DNA from: Cymbomonas tetramitiformis
Lineage: Eukaryota; Chlorophyta; Pyramimonadophyceae; Pyramimonadales; Pyramimonadaceae
NCBI GenBank assembly: GCA_001247695.2
Contig: LGRX02035493.1
Coordinates: forward strand, 62,001 to 126,000
Reading direction: 5' to 3'
DNA: 64,000 bases
Of this stretch, positions 50,945 to 63,353 are shown in pieces. Below the pieces are notes generated by a model. It was given only the letters and a program-made list of their open reading frames with translations. It did not search any database and was not told the origin of the DNA. Every line of letters begins with the position of its first letter. The first letter of the stretch is position 1. The position numbers were made by a program, and so were the translations under genes.

Positions 50945-51516
50945 TGTCAGGGTTATGACCGATGACACATGTGTCATACATGTCATACGTGTCATACCTG
51001 TCAGACATGTCATACCATGTCATGTCATGTCAAGTCATGTCATATATTATAATCACAGACAGTCGTCAGTACGGTCGACTATGACTGTACATGTCGTCAG
51101 ATGATAAGTCACATCATCTGTCATTATTCAAGGAAAGACTTGAATGACACCTGTCATCAAGAGTTCGTATGTCGAACTCGAAGATGGCAAAGCAAGATAC
51201 AATCTTGAAGTAACAAACAAGAAATCATCTTCGCTTCAAGCATGTGCGGAACAAGCATGCGCAGTATTATGGGGCGAACACATTATTCGTTCTGACGATA
51301 CTGGTCGTTCAACCAATGTCTCGGGTTCACAACCCAATGGCGGTACCATCTATGCGATGGGAGACATCTGGTTAAGATGAGCTAGCATTGAGCTAGAGCA
51401 GTATCTTCTGTTGAAGCCTGCACTCATCACCCGCTCATACGTTGCATGCGTGTTTACTGTTCAATAAACACCAGCTTTATATCAATATACTGAGGGCTCG
51501 CTTATCAGCCCTAATA
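50945..51516 (+). repeat. Left LTR of the plus-strand LARD
   Basis: 572 bp. It includes TGTCATACATGTCATACG repeats near its start and a 78-codon frame at 51144-51380 conserved in the other LTR. Confidence 0.92.
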
Positions 51517-51530
51517 GATGGTATTCTAAA
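51517..51530 (+). promoter_or_regulatory. Candidate primer-binding site
   Basis: GATGGTATTCTAAA follows the LTR; TGGTATTC is shared with the minus-strand relative. tRNA not identified. Confidence 0.4.
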
Positions 51531-54529
51531 CTCGTCCAGGCACGAGAACGAGAACTCAAGTGAGTGCAGCGTCAGATATAGCATATATTGTATTGTTCGC
51601 AGGTTGCAGGTTCGCGCATACAGGCGACAACGTTCGCAATCATATTGAATATCTGCACAGCGAATAATAATATCTGCACGCTCGAATATCGACAGCACAC
51701 GGATCGTGCGAGGATTTATCATCGCGGACATATTCGCAGCTGATAGCATTCGGAGAGAAATCGTCTTGACACTATAAACGACAAGGTGTGCGCACAGTGT
51801 ACGGATCGTATACATATGATGTCAAAATTCGCAGGGTTGTCACGGTATGCGAGATGCAGATGCGCGAACGAAAAATGATCGTCAGTACATATGATTTACA
51901 TCAACTGCGACTGGACGTACGAAATTTCGTTTAACAGCGCGATCGCATGCATTCATGCGACAATACACCGGCGACAATGATATACTTTGTGAAATAATTG
52001 GCAACATCGATTTTCGCAAATGATCTGCTCGAACCGTCCACAATAATCCGCTCGTACGATGATTTTTAGCTCGTCAGCGCGATGTGCACCTGTCATGAAT
52101 TCATCGGATGCAATAAACGCACGATTTTAGGGCGCATGATTCCTGATGCATCGACATGCAGCGAGATATACACATGTCTACAATGTCCGCCGTCCGTACA
52201 TACGCCATGTTACGCACGTCAATATCCTCTGCACAACATTTGTATACTCGCAGGGATATTTTGGATGGACGCATGATGGACACATGATTACTATACTGCA
52301 GCATTTCACACTATATATTGATGACTGCAGAAATATTTCAAACCGTCAGCATTTGTATGCTTATTTGCAATATAGTGTGCAAGAGATGTGTATACTGAGC
52401 TTGCAATGATTGCATTGGACACCAACATGCAGCACATGCGTATATGCAGCACACACCAACATGCAGCACATAGTACATGCAGTATTACATCATGTATACA
52501 TTCTATACTGAGTGACTGCAATATTGTAAACTATGCATGCATCACCAAAACAGCTTGATCACGATATCAGCTGTAGTATATATACCAGTTTGATCACGTT
52601 AGCAACTGGAACATTAGCATCATTTTGCAATGTACTGAACATTCCACAAGCATATTGCAATGCATGCTAGATTATATTAGAACTCATGTTAGCATAAGGT
52701 GCCTGAAAGTAGTCTTAACATCATAATTAGCTCGTTATGTCCCGGTGGAGCCGAGATGCTCTTCGGATCACATACCGTTCTATGGTGGATTACTGGAAGG
52801 AATACTCACCAGAGCTACATGTAAAATCAACCAGCAACTCATTATTATGAATGAGATTATCTCAGGATTACAATAACTCCTAACCTGATATATATCATGC
52901 TAGATTCATTCAGTACATGGTATGCTGATCATCATCCTGCATGATAAACTGTCTGGGAATATTATAATACCAGAAGTTATCTTCCTGTAAGTGTGTAAAA
53001 GTGAGCACACACACACACTGGCAAAAGTACTAATCAATAAGTACTACACATTGCACACACACTGGCATTACTGTATATATTGACATTCACTGACTCAGAG
53101 TGAATTGATCAACTATAATGTCTATTATGTGCATGATAATATGGATACCATTCCACAAACACATGTGCGTGTGGAATGTCAGAGATGGCGATACATATGG
53201 GAGCAGGATAAGACAACATGCTGTAGGGCTGGATGGAGTTATCTCCAGACCCGAAGGCAGAATACTGTGCTCATTACAACAGCTGGTAACTGTTGAGCAC
53301 AGTCCATTCACTCTCACATATCGCTGGAGCAACAACAACCACTATACTGCATTCTGACAAATGACTCCGTATTGATCAGCACAAAAGCATGTACCTAACC
53401 AGATCAGTACATACATATATTGAGCTGACATAGGTTGTTGTGGACACACACACATATATATATATGTGTTGTGCTAAACTGCTTTGATTATAATCAAGCT
53501 ATCTCCAGATATGTTTGAAATTTAGAGATATCATTTTGATATACTCTTAGAGCACAGTCATATGCTCAAACATATCATAGGTTGATAAGTTATCACTAAA
53601 GTGGATAATCCGCTTATAGTTGGTACACTTAAATATCATCAGGGAGTGCATTTACTTCCATGGGTTTCAAATCAGTAAAACCCACAAATATGATCAACCA
53701 CAGATGTTGACATATAGGAATATTCACTTTTATGCCATGAAAATTGCCATGTGCAAAGGTGAAGTAAGTTGCAGTACTTCTGTACTTTGCAGCTTACACA
53801 CACAAAGAGATATATTACTATGGAAAACAATAAATAGCCGAAAAACGGCCAAAATGGGTGAAATTCGTCTACGATAGATTTCAACCGTCCGGTTTATTGA
53901 AATCTCTACCCTATTTTATTTGATATTATGATTTTATACCTATTAAGGTATCATAAAATCAGGACGGCCATAGTCATATCTCGTGTAACACCCTAGATAG
54001 CAGGTGTGGAATATATAGGGGTATACATATTGGCTGTAACGCCATGCGTGAAAATGCTCCACGCATGATTTCAAAATGAAAAAATCGAGATGATTTTTTT
54101 TGCTGATCTGATTATTCAGTTATCAACAAATATTCCTTGATTTATGCAGCACTTGTAACACCCTGTAACACCCCTAAAATTAAATGTGTATGTCAGGGGT
54201 GTAACGTACCTCTGGAAAACCACGCGTAACATACAGTGTGCAGTTAAATGCAGTTTTGCTTAAACATGTTTGCAAAATATTTATACTGCTTTAATTTTAC
54301 CTATTTTAGGGTTACTGATACCAAGTAGCACCCTAAACACACTGTAGGGGATATGGGCCACTGTAACGTGATATGCCCTAAATGCCACCTGAATATTGGA
54401 TACACTTCGTGTTTGGCATAAATATATCATGCTGTAATCAGCACAGACATGATAATATTTTGGGCAACAACCCAAGAACTGTTGGGCAACAACCCTAAAA
54501 CTGTATGAGCTGCTTCCTACAAGGACTGC

Positions 54530-54712
54530 AAGCTATAAGCTATAAGTTGTAAGCTATAAGCTATAAGTTGTAAGCTATAAGCTGTAAGCTATAAGCTGTA
54601 AGCTATAAGCTGTAAGCTATAAGCTATAAGCTATAAGTTGTAAGCTATAAGCTGTAAGCTATAAGCTATAAGCTGTAAGCTATAAGCTGTAAGCTATAAG
54701 CTAAAAAATATA
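54530..54712. repeat. CTATAAG(CT/TT)GTAAG array
   Basis: 7-bp half units CTATAAG and CTGTAAG alternate irregularly about 25 times. The minus-strand relative has only four TATAGCT units at 9938-9975, so this copy has expanded. Confidence 0.88.
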
Positions 54713-56544
54713 TAAGCAACTGACCTGCCTATATGTTCACACTTCCTCAAGGAGGGAAGAAGGTGGATAGGATCACACACATATCCATTTTATATTCCGA
54801 TCTGGTGATTTCTGATGGATTGCTTTTGATAAAATCACTGCATCCACAAGTAACGTTAAAATCTGTACAACGTTAAATCCACCATCACTAACAAAGTGTA
54901 AACTCGGATGGGAAACTATATCCCAATGACTATAAGTTGACTCTTGCTCAGCATTTACATCCTCGAGTAAGTTTGGAATGCTGAACTATATACATAACAT
55001 ATAACCTGATACCATGCTTAATTGCATATCCTGGATCATAAGATGATAGTTATATAATGTATATATATATATATCCCACCTGATACACTTTGGCACTATA
55101 GCCGTACATAAGAGTGGGAAGGACAAGTGCATCGCTGTAAGACTGGTTGATATAGTCCCAGTGCTGAAGGCAGAATGTGGCACCCGAATAACAGCTGATA
55201 ACTGTTGGGAGACCACCATGCAAGACCTTCTAAGCGTAACTCCTTTGTCCTAAGATGCAAGTGAATTGTTCATAATATGTTGACATCACATAAAAGCATT
55301 CTGATAAAAACCCTATATATTCACATGAGTTGTCATCATTACAAATGACATGGGTTTTGAATCGTCGAAATGAGTATAACTCCGATGAATTCATTAGTAC
55401 AGAATAGCTGTTGAGATTATTCCTCCGGCTGGATTGCAATCATTCACAATCCCTGTACATTCCGGTGACAAAATATTGCACTGGACTGATCACCACATTT
55501 GGTACAATCTGTGATATATAAGTCACCAGAGAAAGCATTGCAATCAGCACAATGCTGTCTAGACTCACAAAGATGAGTAACAGATATTCTCATATGTAAT
55601 AAATAGAGGCACAATGTGACCTACGCTAAAATCGCGTATGCTCGGGCACTGTATTGTGACCTGCGCTTAGATCGCGTATGCATGGACACAATATGGCTCG
55701 TGCCAATGACGTGGACACAATTCATACAACCTCCGGTACAATCGGACAAGGTTGACTGCCACGACATCACATCTGAAATCAATAAATCACTCAGAGAGAA
55801 GGTGTTGACATCAGTATAGCACCATTATACATATAGTCATGAGGATTTCAAAGAAGACACAGTCTCTCCGATATTAACAAACATGGTACACATATTAGCA
55901 TGCTCTCTGATTATATATTGATATCCCACAGCATACGATGATGGTAATAGCGAAACCACTTCGCCGCTGGAGGGTAGTGTTGTATATATACAGCACATGC
56001 TTGGGCACTATATGACCCACGCAGATGACGTGAATTCGGGCTGCATCCCAACGACTGCAATGCACCTTCGGTGCAATGGGCTGCATCCCGAGAACTGCTA
56101 TCCAGCTTCATAGTAAGCTATCACGTCATCACATAGAGGTCGGACCTCTGATGTATTTAAACGGCGCTTGACAACCGCCTAGCAATACACTTCCTTGAGG
56201 GGGGAAGATGATAAGCTAAAAATACAACTAAAAACCAAATAAATAATAAAGACAAATAATAAAATAAAACAATTAAGTTGCATCATCGTTTTTGCTTTGG
56301 TAAGCCTGACTATATACAGTCAAACCATGCAGAACTCCATGAAGTTGACACATATATGTATCAAACATTTCTAAGGTCATCAGCCATGACATACATATGA
56401 GCTTGATTTTGAAGACCTAGACATTGTATACATCTGGTCTAGCGTGTATCCAGACAAGAATTGTATATTGACACGGTGCAAGCACTATAGCCTCTGCCAC
56501 CGATGATCATTGAAAAAGGGCAACCATTCTTGATATTTCATCTG

Positions 56545-56700
56545 ATTGGATCATTAAAGGTGTCAAGATTACTCAATGCAATATGCAGGCTACGGCCTGA
56601 GTACAACACCTAGAAAGGTCAAAGCCACTGAGCTGACCAATGCAGCATAAATGCTAGCTGCCTTTGAAGGCTACATAATAAGCCTATTGCCCTTATGTCT
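56545..56700 (+). pseudogene. Chromodomain relic of chromovirus
   Basis: AGGTGTCAAG...CAATATGCAGGCTACGGCC..GAGCTGACCAATGCAGCA matches 2955-3090 by eye, with stops and indels. It lies upstream of the RT relic, the reverse of the order in the functional gene. Confidence 0.7.
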
Positions 56701-57049
56701 TGAAATGTATCCGTGTATTGGCATCTCTTTGAGGTAATCATACCTGCTGAATGAGCCATACCAATCATCTTGTCTTCATTGATCATTACATATCTGATCA
56801 TACCGCCATTGAACAATGCCTATTCTGTGAGATTATTATATCACGAGGCATTTCAGGAGTGCACATTAAACAATTGTAGTGCAGCAAAGATCATCAGCTC
56901 TTCATCATACCTAAAGGTTGAGTTGTTGTCAAAAGCATTGATTCATCAGACACCATATCTCAGAGGTCTACTCATCATGGAAGACAGAATCTGTGCAATC
57001 ATGGCTATTCAGCCTTCAACATAGCTAACATAGCTATACAGTCTATGAC

Positions 57050-57245
57050 CCAACCGTTGTTAAGCAGCCTCCACGCCATATGGCTAAAAGATGGCAAGCA
57101 ATCTCTTCGGTCATTCTTGGTCATAGAGCAATCAAGCACAGCCAATTCAAGATGTTTATCCCGAGATTCTCCAAGAATTACTCATGTTTTCCATGTGTCA
57201 TTTGAAAACAGCCAATATACCGCCCTATGATGGGAGTCATCTCCT
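57050..57245 (+). pseudogene. RT-region relic of chromovirus
   Basis: AAAGATGGCAAGCAATCTCTTCGG..TCATTCTTGG matches 796-880, including the ATTCTCCAAGA segment. It is interrupted by substitutions and a stop. The same relic, reversed, is at about 7450-7630. Confidence 0.7.
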
Positions 57246-58194
57246 TCAGCGAGGGGAAGTGGTTATGCTGTAAAGTTGACCAATCTGATCATCATAAAAG
57301 TGACAGATTTGAGAAAATCGATTGAAACTTGTATTGAAAATGAATTCCTTACAATAAGGTATTGCACCTAAAGGAATAAAGGTTTCATCGTCTGAAATAG
57401 GAAAAGAGTTTTACATTGACTCTAGTTCCTGAATCCAGAATCACATAGAAAATATGTTCTATCCTGTGCATATAAAAAGTACATTAGATTCAGATTCTGA
57501 GTATACAAGTGGACTTGAATGCACTCGGGTTTGTACTGAGTTGCAATTGTCCAAAGTTTTTATTCTGACATCACTACTTATTTGTGGAATAGCATACAAT
57601 GGTATAAACCATCCACATATAGATTGACACCATACTTGTGGTTTCATATCATATTGGCACATAAGACAAGCATGCTTCATTGAGGAATAAAGACTCTTTG
57701 AAAGCTCATTCTGGAATGTTTAGAAATTTGTTGCCTCGTCCATTAGGCCACGAAGTCTTGGGAAAAGCCATGGCGGAACTCGAACCCGCAATCTACAGAT
57801 GGTTTCCAAGCGCAATTCATCCTCATTCTGGAAAGTGACAGAAATTTTATAGTCATCAACAAGTCACAATTCTATCGGATTGAAATGACACATTCATCAT
57901 TTATACTTCCTTATCATAACAAGTCTCTGAATAGTGTTTGCCCAAAAATAAAATGGGCGCCATTGAGATAAGCGATCATGTACTAAAGAAGATACACATA
58001 TCACTAGGCAATGCCATGTTCTAATCATAATGAAATGACATGCCAGCCATCCATCAACTACGGAAATACAACTCGTAGTAAGTTGTTGTCATTACAGACA
58101 CTTCTTGATTGACTCTTCATTAGCTTCGATACCAAAGTTAACTTCGGTACCATCACTGATTTCGTTGTTCATCATGACAATCATTATCCAGAAA

Positions 58195-58262
58195 CATTGT
58201 CTAAGTTGGGCACACCATTGTCTAAGTTGGGCACACCATTGTCTAAGTTGGGCACACTATAG
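58195..58262. repeat. 21-bp triplication (CATTGTCTAAGTTGGGCACAC)
   Basis: Three exact 21-bp units; the minus-strand relative has one diverged copy at about 6625-6650. Confidence 0.85.
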
Positions 58263-60830
58263 TGACCCTGAACTGACAATGTATGTGGGCTGCAACCCAA
58301 AAACTGCATATTAATTCATAGTGAATTGACATTGGATATTTGACATCATCTGGCATTTGCCACATTCAAAAACGTCAGGCATATTGCCGGTATGACGTAG
58401 AGACATCGGTGTTCATATTGACATTGTTACCTCGAAAGCATTCGATAAGTCATCTCATTCTGATTACTGAGACCATTTTCACATGACATATAATGATTGA
58501 ATAGCATTCTCCATCACCATCTGATTGGTTTGATGCACCTCTTTTTAAAAGGGGGAGGAAGGAGTATAGATTCATTCATTCTTCATACAGCTGCTTGCCA
58601 CATATTGATTTACATCATTGTAATTTTGCATGGAAGATTAAAAATCTTATCAAAAGTTCCAGCATCTGTATATAGCAGCCATAAAGTTGATGACACGGTA
58701 CATCATGCCGACTGAAGACATCAAATGAAGTCTTATTTGACTTACTGACACATAAAGTTCATTATGAAGAAATCATAGATGCATATTTCTCCGGCTCTAT
58801 CATATTATATGAAGGGCACTGACATAGGAGAACGATGGTTTTTCAAATGTGAATAAGCTATATTGTAAGCTTACGACCATTACTTTGACGTCAACAGCCT
58901 AAGATGCTGATTGTCGAAATTCAAGAGTTGAAGGATTCGTTGAATCAACCTTGGTAACATGTGTTTTAATTGATGAATTGTTGATCCATGGTTTCTCCCC
59001 AAATCTAGAGAAGCTGGCACACAAGTTGTTGCCAATGTCTTAAGGAAAGCATCTGAGCAAAGGATTGCCAGTTGTGCCATCAGGCATCGAATTCCATAAC
59101 AGCAAAGCCGAGTGAGTAAATCCGCCACTCTAGCTATTTGCCGTCATTCCTTCCAGGTTCATGACAAGAGACAATTCATCAAAGTCATACACCAATGTAT
59201 AAGTCACATGCATACATGGTTGCACAGTTTGTATCCGAATGCAACCCCATCGAGGTTAAGCATCTAGACAGCAACAAAAAGCCTTCCTGTCTTCGGATAT
59301 CTTGAGCATTCTCATTTCCAGCTCCATTATGGACTAGGAAGCATCATGACTGTGCCTCGCCAGGACTCTGATCCTCAAAGCTGCACACTTGAGGCGAGCC
59401 TTATGAGACAATGACCTTTGGCCTGTGGGGCGTCAACCCCTTATCAAATCCTGAACACTTGTTAACACCTGGATAAAATTATCATGATGCAACTTAAGTG
59501 GGATTATAAGTTCCACATAATCATATTGTCTACGTATGCTGAAGGCATAACCGCCGCATATGGTTACAATAGGTCGCAGCTTCTATAACATTGTGGCTTC
59601 TGAGTCAAAAGCTGATAGCCGATGACTTTTTGCCAATAATTGCCGACCAAATAATAATAAGGCCGTGGAAACATGTACCCAAGGGTTTTCGTCGATCGGT
59701 CGTATATATATCAGGGCTGCATCCCAAAAACTGCAGGGCTGCATAAAAAAAAACTGCAGGGCTGCATCCCAAAAACTGCAGGGTTGCATCCCGAGAACTG
59801 CAGGGTTACATCCCTAACATTTTTACCCTGCATCAAATTGATATGACAGGAGCAGGAATTGATCCTTCCTTGCTAAGGTGTAGTGAGCCTTGTATAAATC
59901 ATACCCTTACACAGATACGCATATGCGGGTACCAATATCTGTGAAAAACTGCTAATGCTACCTTTGCCAAGACCGTGGTTAGTCATCGGATTCTGTGGCC
60001 AGTCATCCGAAGCTACCGGAGACATCGACTGAGGTAGACGGAGTTGTGATCCTAAGTTATGCTTGACACACATAACTAAAATAAATTTCACATTAGTACG
60101 TGGCGAATCCATTCTCACTCATCGCGATAGATGTTCGTCAAAGCGTGCGTACTGGACCAATAATCAAGAGTGAGCAGACCGGGTAAAGGATTATAAGTCC
60201 AATCCCGTTAAGCAGGGCCACTCTGTTTGCATTAAAACAAGCCCCCGGTGAAATAACTCCGGAAACATCCAAAGGGCTCCCCATGACCGCCTGTGAACCT
60301 CCGAAGTTGCTTCAAGAGGGGAGGAAGGGTTGGGTGCATAATATATAACAACTGTGGAAACGAACAGCAAACGATCAGTTGTATATATAAGGCCGAGAAT
60401 CGTGCGATTATAAATCGTTAAATCGTGGGATCATCGTCCGCTAAAGCGACGACGGCTAGCGCAAATAATCCGTAACGTACACCTCGGATACTTTGAATCG
60501 TCACTCTGACGCACGATACGTGTGGATCAATCAGTAATCCAGCGTCAATCTGTATCACGAAACGCAATTCATTGAACCTTGAATCGTCACTCTGAAATAC
60601 GATACGCAATTCAAAGGGGGTTACATCCTAAGAACTGTAAGGCATTAGCCTATAAGGCATCATGCTAAGGTGAGGGACTAAAGTGGACTCAGTTCCCCCC
60701 AATAACCTAAAAACACCATGAGGGACGCCTCAAATCGGCGTAAGAAGACTGGTACCAGCAAGAAGCAACAACAACAAAGACATCATAGACATATACAAAG
60801 GTATGCCCGTTGTGAGGTCACAACTCTTTT

Positions 60831-60843
60831 AAGAGGGGAGATC
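60831..60843 (+). promoter_or_regulatory. Polypurine tract of the plus-strand LARD
   Basis: AAGAGGGGAGATC immediately before the LTR start TGTCAGGG. Identical at 14251-14263 and reversed at 4106-4118. Confidence 0.78.
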
Positions 60844-61415
60844 TGTCAGGGTTATGACCGATGACACATGTGTCATACATGTCATACGTGTCATACCTGT
60901 CAGACATGTCATACCATGTCATGTCATGTCAAGTCATGTCATATATTATAATGACAGACAGTCGTCAGTACGGTCGACTATGACTGTACATGTCGTCAGA
61001 TGATAAGTCACATCATCTGTCATTATTCAAGGAAAGACTTGAATGACACCTGTCATCAAGAGTTCGTATGTCGAACTCGAAGATGGCAAAGCAAGATACA
61101 ATCTTGAAGTAACAAACAAGAAATCATCTTCGCTTCAAGCATGTGCGGAACAAGCATGCGCAGTATTATGGGGCGAACGCATTATTCGTTCTGACGATAC
61201 TGGTCGTTCAACCAATGTCTCGGGTTCACAACCCAATGGCGGTACCATCTATGCGATGGGAGACATCTGGTTAAGATGAGCTAGCATTGAGCTAGAGCAG
61301 TATCTTCTGTTGAAGCCTGCACTCATCACCCGCTCATACGTTGCATGCGTGTTTACTGTTCAATAAACACCAGCTTTATATCAATATACTGAGGGCTCGC
61401 TTATCAGCCCTAATA
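60844..61415 (+). repeat. Right LTR of the plus-strand LARD
   Basis: 572-bp partner of 50945-51516, followed by TSD TGTTC. Confidence 0.92.
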
Positions 61416-61420
61416 TGTTC

Positions 61421-61881
61421 CGATCGAAAACTGCTACGACGTGACTAGCGATCGAACGGCCAGTGAGTCAATCTCTCGGTCCCTCGATGTTTCGATCCGG
61501 CGGTCCGAACGGTCGACATAAGACATACAGTTGAGGTAAGAATGAGCGTTATGGTCGACGAAGATTTCATGAATGATAGAAGCTGTTTTTCAGAAATTGG
61601 AAAAATCTGAAATTTGTCTTACCTGGACTGCCACTGAACCGCAGGATGCGTTGGGTGGTGTAGCTACAAAAGTATGAGAGCGTTGTGTGGTGATGCAGCC
61701 GTGTGCAGGCTGGAACGCTTGGGTCTGAGTGAGGATGGTGGAAGATTTCTTCAGAATTTTCCCTTTTCTCCTATAAGGGAGAGCAGGAAATCCGGGAATT
61801 TTCAGAGGATCTTCTTGGCGAATTCTAAAAGAGCTACAAAAAGGCACCGAAGCTACAAAATGTCCGGGGGGTAGCTACAAA
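61421..61881. other. Short stretch, possible leader of decayed Gag element
   Basis: No gene is seen. The phrase (GTA)GCTACAAAA occurs four times between 61660 and 61880. No LTR like those of the other Gag elements was found. Confidence 0.4.
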
Positions 61882-63005
61882 ATGGTGAAGTTGTCACCGA
61901 CACCGGCATGGCCTCCGCCCTACGCTATTCACACGGTCGGCATTTCATGGAGCGTGACGAGGAACGCCACCGGTGAGTCCGACTCCGCCATCGAGGACTT
62001 GCGGACCATGGTGCTCGACCTCAGGAGGCAACTCGCCGCCCTTACCGCCTCCGACGGGTCCACGCCTTCGCCCCGCGGCTGCACCCCGCGTGCGAACAAG
62101 CCAGACCGCAAGATGAAGCAGTTCAGGTTTGCTGCCAAACCCCTTGCCGTTGCGGAGGGAATTGGCCGCAGGGGACTTCGAAGAAGGTGGCATTTCACCG
62201 CGACACCGGCGCCACCATCCCCCATTGCCAAATTGCGGTGTGCGCTAAGGGGCGCGCGCGCCACTGGCACCGTGACTGCCCGAACGGCGGGAAGGGAGGA
62301 TTATCAGTTTACTCGTTCTGCTCCAGCGAGGCGTTCTCCGTCCTCGCCGCTCGTTTTCAGCAGGCCATTGATTGACGAGAGCAACGCCGAAGAGTTTGAC
62401 GCGCTCTGTGTTATTGCGGGTGGCAAGCCCGACATCATCGCTGGCATCTCCGCATGTTCTTTCTGCGAGGACGACGGGGAGTTCCTGGTGTCCGCCGTCA
62501 CGGAGTACACGGACATCGCGAGGCACGCCGACACCGCCGCCCTCGGCGTCAACACCTTCATTCACCGCCAACATGCCGGTAGTGTCCGCGGCGGCTAAGC
62601 CTTCACCCGCCGCATCTGTGAGGTCCGGGGAGGAGTGGACGGGTCCGCCCGACTCCCACCCTTTCATGCCGCCACCCGTCACTCGTACTTTCGCAGATGT
62701 CATCGGCAGTACGGGCTTCACGGTGGAGGCACCCGGGACCCGACCCCGAGCCGCATATTGGCATGAACATGTTGTCCGCCGTCGATCAACACGCGGACGG
62801 TAACGGATGCGCCACCGAGGACACGGACGACGAGGACATCGCACCTACGCAGCCGCCGACCAGGCTCGGATGTGGGGTGCCCGTCCCTGGCTTCGGCCGC
62901 TCTTTTCTCACAACTTCGATTCATTGGTGTGTGCACTGTTCATCGTATGTGCTGCTGCCGCACCACTCACCGCCTCCGGTGTCGGTGGTGCTAGTGGAGA
63001 TATGA
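61882..63005 (+). pseudogene. Decayed Gag of a Gag-only element
   Basis: Across three plus-strand frames the order of the Gag at 42030-44357 is recognisable: a coiled-coil-like EDLRTMVLDLRRQLAAL, basic text, a knuckle-like C....C......HWHRDCPNGG (62200-62290), then EEFDALCVIAGGKPDIIAG. Next come an acidic TDDEDIAP patch, GCGVPVPGFGRSF, and (after a frameshift) a hydrophobic segment LVCALFIVCAAAAPLTA. At least two frameshifts and stops, so no single protein. The capsid core appears missing at the 5' side. Confidence 0.6.
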
Positions 63006-63353
63006 TAGTGGGACGGAAAGTCGGACGGTGGGCCGGGGGGCGGGGCGGCCGGGCGGCCGGGACACGGTCCAATCCAATGGCCGCCCGGCCCACCGGCCCC
63101 GTTATATCAAGTTGCGCAAAAAACCAAAATAGACGCAGGATTAGGGTCGCCATACTTAAGCCCACATTTAAGGATGTAACGCGATAAAATAAGTTTTCCC
63201 ATACTTGGCACATGACGCCTTGTCAAGGTCGCCGCCCCCACGAATTTCCTAGGATGGACCGATGGGACGGACCATAATGGCCCCCCCTCGCTCCGTTCGG
63301 CGTTCCGACGCCCGTTAGGCGCGAGGGGGGGCACCTAACTACGTTGATCAAAA
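63006..63353. other. GC-rich stretch with an inverted repeat, no gene
   Basis: GGCCCCCCCTCGC and GCGAGGGGGGGC (63280-63332) can pair into a hairpin around GTTCGGCG..CGTTAGGCG. GGCCGGGCGGCC-type text lies at 63030-63100. Confidence 0.5.

Larger units (their letters stand above)
51531..60830 (+). other. LARD interior, non-coding
   Basis: No gene is seen. It has TG/CA tracts (52990-53060), a TATAAGCTGTAAGC array, the chromovirus relics, a 21-bp triplication and tandem GCAGGGCTGCATCCC-type units (59710-59810). It is collinear in reverse with 4119-12936. Confidence 0.75.
50945..61415 (+). mobile_element. 10.5-kb non-coding LTR element (LARD type), intact
   Basis: 572-bp LTRs at 50945-51516 and 60844-61415 appear to differ at only two positions. 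The 5-bp TSD TGTTC is at 50940-50944 and 61416-61420. The ends are TGTCAGGG and CCCTAATA. A GATGGTATTC primer-site candidate follows the left LTR and AAGAGGGGAGATC adjoins the right LTR. The 9.3-kb interior has no frame longer than about 90 codons. It is the plus-oriented relative of 3475-13571, and its last kilobase matches the chromovirus 3' region. It is recent by LTR identity and non-autonomous. Confidence 0.92.

Noticed and set aside
50945..51513. LTR end at GCTTATCA (a TG..CA reading)
   Set aside because: Similarity between the two LTRs runs on through GCCCTAATA, and only that end gives a matching TSD (TGTTC).
3475..61415. Possibility that the two LARDs are arms of one giant palindrome or segmental duplication
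   Set aside because: Each has its own TSD (TTCGT and TGTTC), own LTR pair and different flanks, so they are independent insertions.
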